Position numbers and translations under genes: made by a program. Below the pieces are notes generated by a model that saw nothing but the letters and a program-made list of their open reading frames with translations, had not been told where the DNA came from and searched no databases. A stretch of DNA of 25,391 nt, taken from NCBI GenBank assembly GCA_900766745.1, contig CAAFWR010000052.1, forward strand, positions 1 through 25,391, given 5' to 3'. This DNA is from Methanobacteriaceae archaeon (GTDB lineage Archaea > Methanobacteriota > Methanobacteria > Methanobacteriales > Methanobacteriaceae). This document shows positions 14,006-21,839 of this stretch, piece by piece; positions within the stretch are counted from its first letter, which is position 1, and each line of letters opens with the position of its first letter.

Positions 14006-15532
14006 ATGATGTCACGTGAATACAGGATAGAAACTAATAAAATACTTTTAACTGAATGTGACTTATGGGATGAGTTCACTACTAAAGCATTAAAAAAAGA
14101 AGAGGAAGAAGATTATTATAAAATAATTAGTAATCTTCTTGATGAGCAATTAGATAAATGTGTTGAAATGTTGGAATCTCCTGAAGGAGCTGCTTTATTT
14201 CAAAGTAAAATAGATTATCGTAAAAATGTATTCGCAGCTTTAGATGAAGAACTAGAAGAAAGTATTAATTATACCTGTAAAAATACAGAACATTTTATTG
14301 AAGATTTATATAAAAAAGCTAGTAAAAAAGGATATGAAGATGTAGAAAAAAAGATGGATTTAACAGACACAGACTTAAAAGCTATTGAATTATTAAAAGA
14401 ATATAATTATAGGCTTATAAGGAGTGTTAGTCAAGATGTAATAGATGCAACAAGATATGCTACACTTCGAGGAGTAGTAACCGGAGATAGTATATATGAA
14501 ATGGCTGACCGTATAAGAATGGCAGGTCTTGAAACATTACCTGGCCGTACTTTGACAGCTCTTCAAAGAGCTACAATGATAGCACGTACAGAAACAGCAA
14601 GAATAAAACACATGGCTACATTACAGGCATATGCAAATGTAGGTCTTAAGCGTTGCAAAATATTAACTGCAGAAGATAGTCATGTATGCTACATCTGTCT
14701 TCGTAATGCTTATGAATTCAATGAAGATCAAAAAATCACCTTTGAAAATAGGGTTGATGAAAGAATACATTCATTAGATTCAGTTCAACCATGCATTCCA
14801 GCTCATCCCAATTGCCGTTGTGCAGTAATACCCTACCTTGAAGAAGGAGAAATATTATCCCCAGTAAAAAAGCCAAAACAAATTAATCTAATCAATGATG
14901 ATCGTATTAAGATGATTAGAAATGGTCAAAATAATCCTGTTGAAGTTCCAGGCACTACAAAAGTTGGAAGAGATCTTTTTGCAAAGGAATATGAATTAGT
15001 AGATTTAACACAAGATCAAAAAGATTTTTTAAAAATATACACTGGTGGGGCATATAAACCTCTTAATGAGTATCTTAGAAAATTAGCAAATAATACACCT
15101 AACTTAAATAAAGATTATTATGCCAACCTGTGGGATGAAAAAGTTGAGGAAATAGATGCTATTGAGAGACGTATTTCGTTTGATGAAGCTCTTGGATTAT
15201 TGAAAGATATTACTGAAAATGGGGTTCCACTTAAAAAAGATATAATGGTTGTTAGAAGAGAACGTGGGCAAAGATTTATGAGTCCTGATGAAAATGGAAA
15301 TTATAAAAACGATGCTATGCTTTCAACTTCAATAAATTATTGTGGTAAGAGTAGAAAATTTGGAGATTACATTAGCTTTATTGAATTAAAAAAAGGAACC
15401 AAAATATTATACCTTGAACAATTCACCCAATTTGAGAAACAATATGAGATTGTTCTACCTCCAGATTGTGAATTTAAATACATTGGAAAAAACAAAGGTG
15501 ATGAATATATTTGGGAATGTGTAAAGTATTAA
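14006..15532 (+). CDS. MuF head protein with C-terminal ADP-ribosyltransferase toxin
   Basis: A complete 508-residue fusion. Residues about 130-275 are the SPP1 gp7/MuF minor-head domain: ARTETAR at 193-199, DSHVCYIC (Cys 228, 231) and the closing HPNCRC at 267-272. A linker (280-320) leads to an ADP-ribosyltransferase of the R-S-E class: YTGGAYKPLNEYL, Arg in VVRRE (417-418), STS in MLSTSI (440-442) and QYE at 479-481 (Q-x-E, with the catalytic Glu 481). MuF proteins with toxin tails are known polymorphic toxins of temperate phages, thought to be packed in the head and delivered with DNA. GGAG at 13991-13994 precedes the ATG. The probable immunity gene follows. Confidence 0.88.
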   Translation: MMSREYRIETNKILLTECDLWDEFTTKALKKEEEEDYYKIISNLLDEQLDKCVEMLESPEGAALFQSKIDYRKNVFAALDEELEESINYTCKNTEHFIEDLYKKASKKGYEDVEKKMDLTDTDLKAIELLKEYNYRLIRSVSQDVIDATRYATLRGVVTGDSIYEMADRIRMAGLETLPGRTLTALQRATMIARTETARIKHMATLQAYANVGLKRCKILTAEDSHVCYICLRNAYEFNEDQKITFENRVDERIHSLDSVQPCIPAHPNCRCAVIPYLEEGEILSPVKKPKQINLINDDRIKMIRNGQNNPVEVPGTTKVGRDLFAKEYELVDLTQDQKDFLKIYTGGAYKPLNEYLRKLANNTPNLNKDYYANLWDEKVEEIDAIERRISFDEALGLLKDITENGVPLKKDIMVVRRERGQRFMSPDENGNYKNDAMLSTSINYCGKSRKFGDYISFIELKKGTKILYLEQFTQFEKQYEIVLPPDCEFKYIGKNKGDEYIWECVKY

Positions 15533-15581
15533 ATACTTTAAACACAATAAATATATTTAATATTAATAGGATGGATTGATT

Positions 15582-16031
15582 ATGGATTATGATATTAGAT
15601 ATCCAAGAACTGATATAGATTTTGTTGAAAATATGTCTTCTAAGTTACTTGCTGAACTAATTACCTTAGATGACATCATCCCTTTCGATATAAAACGAAA
15701 ATTACATGCTAATAAATCTTTTAAAAATGAAAGAGTCAGATATGAAGAGTGGCGTTGTGATACTGATCCAGAGTTCGATGAAAAAGATACAGATGCATTT
15801 ATTTTCTGGGAAGAACTTCAGGAGAATAAAACTCCAGCAGAACAAATGGAAATATACATTAAACAAGATTGTGAGTTTATCATTAAATATCCTCAATTCA
15901 AACATATTTTAAAAGATATTGAATACTGTAAACATGCTTCAGATAAGGGACATAAACTTGAAACAGTTTATGAGGAACCTTTTGACGTGTACCTTGAAAG
16001 ATACATTAAAGAAAAAGAATCTACCAATTAA
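15582..16031 (+). CDS. Putative immunity protein for MuF-ART toxin, segment G
   Basis: A 149-residue acidic protein starting MDYDIRYPRTDIDFVENM, directly downstream of the toxin and paralogous to the segment F protein at 11454-11912. ATG 15582 is preferred over the in-frame TTG 15576; GGATGG lies upstream. A TATA-like AATAAATATATTTA at 15546-15559 suggests separate expression from the toxin, as expected for a gene that protects the lysogen. No known domain is seen. The immunity role is inferred from position, size, acidity and the matching pair in segment F. Confidence 0.68.
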   Translation: MDYDIRYPRTDIDFVENMSSKLLAELITLDDIIPFDIKRKLHANKSFKNERVRYEEWRCDTDPEFDEKDTDAFIFWEELQENKTPAEQMEIYIKQDCEFIIKYPQFKHILKDIEYCKHASDKGHKLETVYEEPFDVYLERYIKEKESTN

Positions 16032-16056
16032 ATGCAATACTATTTTTAAGTAATTC

Positions 16057-16093
16057 GTTTAATTTTATTTGTTAATTAAACCGAAATTTAAAC
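16057..16093 (+). repeat. Array repeat 8 (right border)
   Basis: Identical to the 37-bp consensus. It is the last copy; no further copy is seen to the window end. Confidence 0.97.
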
Positions 16094-16215
16094 TTTATAT
16101 TTATTTTCTTTTTAAAGCAAAAAGAAGCACTTTTCAAGTCTCTTCTAGAAGTATTATTTGGAAACCTTTTTTGTATTACTAATTTATAGGGGGTTTCCAT
16201 TTTTCAAGTATCCAG
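16094..16215. other. AT-rich flank of the array with long-loop hairpin
   Basis: No gene here. TGGAAACC (16159-16166) and GGTTTCCA (16192-16199) are perfect inverted arms around a 25-base AT-rich loop. This flank borders the array end whose repeat is intact and whose segment is largest. It might be a leader-like or integration-proximal region, or simply the 3' region of the membrane-protein gene. Confidence 0.4.
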
Positions 16216-16983
16216 TTATTCGTTTACATGAACATCTGCATCACAGTCAAATGGATTGGTACGAATAGCTAGTGAAATCATATAAGGATAGAACTTATTA
16301 AGGTATCTTAAGTAATAGATCCATTCATAAATTAGATGAGTGTAAACCCTTCTGATATCTCCACATAAATGATCAAAGTCAGAATCAGAAATGTTACTTA
16401 AATCCCCTCTTCTTGAAAGCTCTTCATCTAAATGCATAAGTGACAATAACAATCCTGAGAATTCATCTTTTTTAAGTAAGTTTGAGTTATTGATTAAATT
16501 AACAATAAAATCCTGGTTTTCAGATAAAATTTTATGAATATTATTTAAAAAACAGGTTCTTTTATCGCCGGTTAAGTCTGTATTAAAATCAATGGGATGT
16601 TCTTTAAGCTCCTTTAATTTGTTTTCATAATCTTTATCATCCCAGTTTTTAATTAATCTTAATTTGTCCATTTCTACAACATTTTCATTTGCATCGCTAA
16701 TTAAAGATACTAAATCATTACCTAATTTTGTAAAAAAAGTACCCATAATCATGTCAACTTTTTCAAGAATAGCTTCATGCTCTTTTTTGCTTATAATTCC
16801 GTCAATTAAAAAAGCAACAAGAAGAATGTTAACTGGAATGAATCCAATTTGCTTCCAGAGATATGATATGACCTCGTCAGTATCTCCCAAGTATAATGCT
16901 CTTGATGCAAAAAAGATGAAAGCTATTACAATCATTACAATTGAAAATCTGATTTTCCAATCAGCCCTTTGACCTTGATTCAT
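16216..16983 (-). CDS. Two-TM membrane protein of unknown function
   Basis: A 255-residue protein. Two N-terminal helices (about residues 13-32, FSIVMIVIAFIFFASRALYL, and 46-65, IGFIPVNILLVAFLIDGIIS) are followed by a cytosolic-looking alpha-helical domain rich in Lys/Glu and ending DADVHVNE. AGGAG lies upstream of the ATG, and a good TATA box, TTTTTATATA (17026-17035 on the + strand), lies about 45 bases before it. I do not recognise the family. It abuts the right border of the array and faces it with its 3' end. A link to the array cannot be judged from one copy. Confidence 0.7.
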   Translation of the reverse strand: MNQGQRADWKIRFSIVMIVIAFIFFASRALYLGDTDEVISYLWKQIGFIPVNILLVAFLIDGIISKKEHEAILEKVDMIMGTFFTKLGNDLVSLISDANENVVEMDKLRLIKNWDDKDYENKLKELKEHPIDFNTDLTGDKRTCFLNNIHKILSENQDFIVNLINNSNLLKKDEFSGLLLSLMHLDEELSRRGDLSNISDSDFDHLCGDIRRVYTHLIYEWIYYLRYLNKFYPYMISLAIRTNPFDCDADVHVNE

Positions 16984-17025
16984 TTTAAAAATCTCCTAGT
17001 GTAAAATAAGATTTGTTGAATCTAG

Positions 17026-17035
17026 TATATAAAAA
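17026..17035 (-). promoter_or_regulatory. TATA box of the two-TM protein gene
   Basis: TTTTTATATA on the - strand, about 45 bases before the start codon, would place transcription start near 17005. Confidence 0.45.
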
Positions 17036-17054
17036 GAATAGCTATTGCTATTTT

Positions 17055-17090
17055 AAAAAAAAACAAGAAAAGTGAGAGTTAAATCTCACT
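17055..17090 (-). terminator. Hairpin terminator of gdhA
   Basis: AGTGAGA (17071-17077) and TCTCACT (17084-17090) form a 7-bp stem with a six-base loop, ten bases after the gdhA stop; on the - strand a long T run follows (17055-17063). Confidence 0.7.
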
Positions 17091-17099
17091 ATAAAGGAT

Positions 17100-18849
<1,750 letters not shown>

Positions 18850-19044
18850 ATGATGTCCATGGTAAAAATTGAAAGAAAAGTCTATAATCAAATAAAAAAA
18901 GATTATCTTGCAAAAACCTGTATCTTAAGTGTATTATATAGAAAATACCACAAAAACCACAATATAAATAAATTTCAATTCTATGAAATAATCAAAAAAA
19001 TAAGAGATGAGGAAAATCTTCCTCAAATAATAGGAAAATTTTAA
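18850..19044 (+). CDS. Small basic hypothetical protein
   Basis: A 64-residue ORF with ATG at 18850, 18853 or 18859; no strong ribosome-binding site. It is Lys/Ile/Tyr-rich (KIERKVYNQIKKDYL, KFQFYEIIKKIRDEENL). The pattern of a short helix followed by a possible helix-turn-helix-like segment is weak. A TATA candidate lies about 70 bases upstream. It converges with aRF1, with a one-base gap between stops. It could be a real small protein or a chance ORF in AT-rich DNA. Confidence 0.4.
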   Translation: MMSMVKIERKVYNQIKKDYLAKTCILSVLYRKYHKNHNINKFQFYEIIKKIRDEENLPQIIGKF

Positions 19045-19045
19045 A

Positions 19046-20287
19046 CTAGCTAATATGGTATCTTAAAATAGCTGCAATTCCACCAAATGCTTTTAGGAGC
19101 TGCATACCTTCTTCTGTTTCTGAGGATATGAATTCAATATTTGTATCCATCTCTTCTGCTTTTTCCACAAAATCTTCAACAAGAGTTTTGGAACTTTCCT
19201 CTTTAAGTGAATCGTTACAGGACTCACATTTTAAATTAAGCTTGTTTAACTCTTCCTCATTTCTAATGGTAATCTCATGTAACTTCCCACAACCCTGACA
19301 TTTTAGAACTTTACGGATAGCCAATAAATCTTCAGATAAAAGTAAAGTGTCAACAGCACCTATTATGAGGTTATTTCTAACTTCCTCCTCACCATAAGAT
19401 GCAAGGCCTTTTTCTTTAATCAGTTCTTTTAAGAACTTTTGAACAACCTTTTTCTCATGCATCACGTCTAAATCGTTTAAAATATCTGCAGATTTGTCAA
19501 TAACTTCACGAATACCGAACTCTCCAGTGTAAGATGTATCTACAGTAGCTATTATCTTGTCTTTAATCTCATATTGGAGATAATCTCCTTTTACAAACTC
19601 TTCTTTTGTAAACCCGGGACCTCCAACAATAACTCCCTTTAAATCATCTTTTAATGGTAAGAAATCTTCGTTCATATGTTCCCCAATTCTTTTTTTGAAT
19701 TCGTGAGCTGCAAGATCGATTACCCTGTCAAACCTTCTTTGAGACTGACCTCCTGCTTTATGCTTACCTGGAACACCACTAGTTAAATGGCCCAATATAT
19801 TGATCTTTTTACCTTTTAAAGTAGCTATTGTAGCTTCTTTCCTATCAACAACAGCAAGACCATAGGTTTCACGTTCCTCAATCATATATTCAAGAGGTTC
19901 TAAGAAAAACTCATTGTTACATTGATACCAATAAGTTGTAACAGGTTCTGGGGGTTCAAAAACATAAGTTTCCATTTTCTCAGTACCTGGACCGCCTTTT
20001 GGAATCATACCTACAAATAAAACCAAACCATTAGCTGGTGGCTTTTTAAATAATCTTATTCTTTGTAAAATAACTTCGATTGCAGATTGTACATTTTTTT
20101 TAGTGGATTTACTCTTAATATTAGCACTTTGTCCTAATTCATCTCTCATGTGCTTTCCAACATCGCTAAGTTGCTTATCTGGAGGTATGTAAACGGATAC
20201 CAATTCTGTACCTTTTCCTCTTTTTTCTGCTAATTCTTTAAGTGTTTTTTTAAATTCGTATAATTCTCTTGATGAAGTTTCCGCCAT
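19046..20287 (-). CDS. prf1: Peptide chain release factor aRF1
   Basis: The archaeal class-1 release factor reads all three stop codons in the ribosomal A site and triggers peptide release. The 413-residue protein has the stop-decoding NIKS at residues 56-59, the catalytic GGQ at 179-181 in [13 protein letters not shown], and a C-terminal domain with zinc-ribbon-like cysteine pairs (CQGCGK, CESC). Length is typical (about 410-420). ATG 20287 opens [14 protein letters not shown], as in relatives. It diverges from the zinc-ribbon gene at 20382 over a 94-base AT-rich gap that must hold both promoters. Confidence 0.96.
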   Translation of the reverse strand: MAETSSRELYEFKKTLKELAEKRGKGTELVSVYIPPDKQLSDVGKHMRDELGQSANIKSKSTKKNVQSAIEVILQRIRLFKKPPANGLVLFVGMIPKGGPGTEKMETYVFEPPEPVTTYWYQCNNEFFLEPLEYMIEERETYGLAVVDRKEATIATLKGKKINILGHLTSGVPGKHKAGGQSQRRFDRVIDLAAHEFKKRIGEHMNEDFLPLKDDLKGVIVGGPGFTKEEFVKGDYLQYEIKDKIIATVDTSYTGEFGIREVIDKSADILNDLDVMHEKKVVQKFLKELIKEKGLASYGEEEVRNNLIIGAVDTLLLSEDLLAIRKVLKCQGCGKLHEITIRNEEELNKLNLKCESCNDSLKEESSKTLVEDFVEKAEEMDTNIEFISSETEEGMQLLKAFGGIAAILRYHIS

Positions 20288-20381
20288 TTTAATCCCTATA
20301 AGAAATAAATAAATATAATAATATAAATATCTTAATTAAACTATAAATAATTATCTTAGAAAATATAACAAAGGTGAGGAA

Positions 20382-20942
20382 ATGGTATTAAGAAAATGTC
20401 CAAAATGTAATGGGACTAATGATGATAGATATGGATTCTGTTTGAAATGCGGATATGAATATCCTGATAAAAAAGATATTGACTTGACAAAACCAACTGA
20501 GGAAAATGAAAATACAACCAAATGTCTTGCATGCGGTTATGAAAATCCTGAAGAAGCAGACTTTTGTGTAAGCTGTGGTATGCCATTATTATTAAAAGAA
20601 AACATTGAAAATGGATCACTTTTCATAAAATACGGACCATCAGGAAAAAAAGAAAAACCTCAACAACCGGAGGACTATAAAGAAACAAGTCCGATAATAA
20701 TTATTTTAGGATATATTTTCTCAATCTTAGGTGGATTAATTGGAATAATAATAGCTATCTACCTATCAACAAGAAAAGATCCAAGAGCACGTAAACACGG
20801 CCACATTCAGCTTGCAATATTATTATTCTACTTAATTATAATAGCCATATTTATTGGAACTGGAACTGTTAGCTTAGAACAGCTCTCCAACATGACTGCA
20901 ATGAATATGACATCATTTCCTGGACTAGGCGGAAACCTTTAG
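20382..20942 (+). CDS. Double zinc-ribbon membrane protein
   Basis: A 186-residue protein. Four CxxC pairs at about 6/9, 20/23, 48/51 and 62/65 make two zinc ribbons. A linker leads to two membrane helices (about 104-128 and 142-162) with a positively charged loop between them (STRKDPRARKHGH) and a short tail rich in Met. Such zinc-ribbon anchors are common in methanogens with no assigned role; protein-protein contact at the membrane is likely. GGTGAGG lies a few bases before the ATG. Its 3' end overlaps rimI by 18 bases in convergent orientation. Confidence 0.75.
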   Translation: MVLRKCPKCNGTNDDRYGFCLKCGYEYPDKKDIDLTKPTEENENTTKCLACGYENPEEADFCVSCGMPLLLKENIENGSLFIKYGPSGKKEKPQQPEDYKETSPIIIILGYIFSILGGLIGIIIAIYLSTRKDPRARKHGHIQLAILLFYLIIIAIFIGTGTVSLEQLSNMTAMNMTSFPGLGGNL

Positions 20943-21362
20943 ATTCATTACAATTGCAGGATCCTTATTGTTATAATATTTTGGAACTATTCTGTCAACT
21001 TCAAAATTGAAGTTTTTGTAAAACTCAATAGCTCCTTTGTTATTTTCATTTACTTCAAGAGTTATATGATTAATGTTACACCTATTTAAAACCATTATAG
21101 CATTAGACAATAACTTTGTTCCTATTTTTAACCTTTTATAGTCTTCATCAACAGCTATTGATATGATGTGGCCTTCACCTTCCTGTTTTACCCAAAATAA
21201 GATATAGCCAACTACCTGATCATCTTCTACAGCTACTAAAAAACCAACACCCATTTCATGTAATTTCATAAACATGTTAAATCCATAAGACTGGTCAAAA
21301 GAAGCATTTTCTATTTGAAGAACTCTTTTTATATCCTCTGGAACAAATTCCCTTATTAACAT
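20925..21362 (-). CDS. rimI: GNAT N-acetyltransferase, RimI-like
   Basis: A 145-residue GCN5-related acetyltransferase. Motif A is ISIAVDEDYKRLKIGTKLL (acetyl-CoA loop RxxxxG), followed by ITLEVNENNKGAIEFYKNFNF, the RimI-type motif B with the NxxAxxFYxxxGF signature. By family it acetylates protein N-termini (ribosomal S18 in bacteria; a broad N-terminal acetyltransferase in archaea). It is a single gene, divergent from the UPF0146 operon over a 76-base gap. Confidence 0.85.
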   Translation of the reverse strand: MLIREFVPEDIKRVLQIENASFDQSYGFNMFMKLHEMGVGFLVAVEDDQVVGYILFWVKQEGEGHIISIAVDEDYKRLKIGTKLLSNAIMVLNRCNINHITLEVNENNKGAIEFYKNFNFEVDRIVPKYYNNKDPAIVMNLKVSA

Positions 21363-21438
21363 ACATATTACACTTAAACAAATAATAATATAAAGTTTTT
21401 TATTAAAGGTTTAATTAACAATAAAATCTAATTATAAT

Positions 21439-21834
21439 ATGATGAAGATTTGGAAATCGTTTGGAGAATATATATTAAATTTATATGACAAAAGACCTGT
21501 AAATATTGCAGAAGTGGGAATCGGAAAGTTTACGATGGTTTATGATTTTTTAAATTCCCAGGACGGAATAAATATTATAAAAATTGATATAGATCCTGCT
21601 GACGAAACTGTTGTAAAAGATGATATAACAAATCCCAGTCCCAAACTCTATGAAAATTTAGATATTATCTATTCAATTCGCCCTCCAAGTGAAATCCAAC
21701 CATATATCTTAAAATTGAAAAAATACAATAATGCAACGATTATAATTAAACCTCTATTTAATGAAGACTTAAATACAGGTTCTGTTAAAATGAAACTTAA
21801 AAATTATAAAAAATCAAGCTTTTATATTATGTGA
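21439..21834 (+). CDS. UPF0146 family protein
   Basis: A 131-residue archaeal conserved protein of the UPF0146 family, with a methyltransferase-like Rossmann start: NIAEVGIGKFTMVYDFL (G-x-G-like loop), then IIKIDIDPAD with the acidic strand end and DDITNPSPKLYENLDIIYSIRPPSEIQPYI. It is too short for a full methyltransferase, and its role is unknown. Two ATG codons (21439, 21442) are possible; no clear ribosome-binding site, so it may be leaderless. It leads an operon with the P-type ATPase and cobK. Confidence 0.78.
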   Translation: MMKIWKSFGEYILNLYDKRPVNIAEVGIGKFTMVYDFLNSQDGINIIKIDIDPADETVVKDDITNPSPKLYENLDIIYSIRPPSEIQPYILKLKKYNNATIIIKPLFNEDLNTGSVKMKLKNYKKSSFYIM

Positions 21835-21839
21835 TATTT

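Larger units (their letters stand above)
6685..16093. mobile_element. Repeat-delimited array of virus-derived segments
   Basis: Eight copies of one 37-bp repeat, seven of them identical, divide this stretch into seven segments. Segments by position: A 6722-7244, B 7282-8358, C 8396-8776, D 8814-9373, E 9411-10792, F 10830-12750, G 12788-16056. They carry virus head genes, toxin and immunity genes, recombination genes, tRNA-Leu copies and small ORFs in both orientations. Five genes are cut exactly at a repeat edge. No terminase, capsid, tail or integrase is present, so this is not a whole provirus. It could be a capture array with repeat duplication, a cassette platform served by a recombinase in trans, or a rearranged provirus remnant. 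See the findings for the arguments. Confidence 0.85.

Noticed and set aside
6685..16093. A CRISPR array
   Set aside because: The repeat length (37 bp) and its GTTTAA...TTAAAC ends are CRISPR-like, but the inserts are 381-3269 bp and contain genes and tRNAs, and no cas gene is visible.
6685..16093. A classical integron cassette array
   Set aside because: attC sites vary in sequence and cassettes usually hold whole genes in one orientation. Here the repeats are identical, genes are cut at the edges and lie on both strands, and no integrase is encoded in the window.
6685..16093. A complete provirus
   Set aside because: No integrase, large terminase, major capsid or tail genes are present, and head genes appear as separate cut pieces in mixed orientation.
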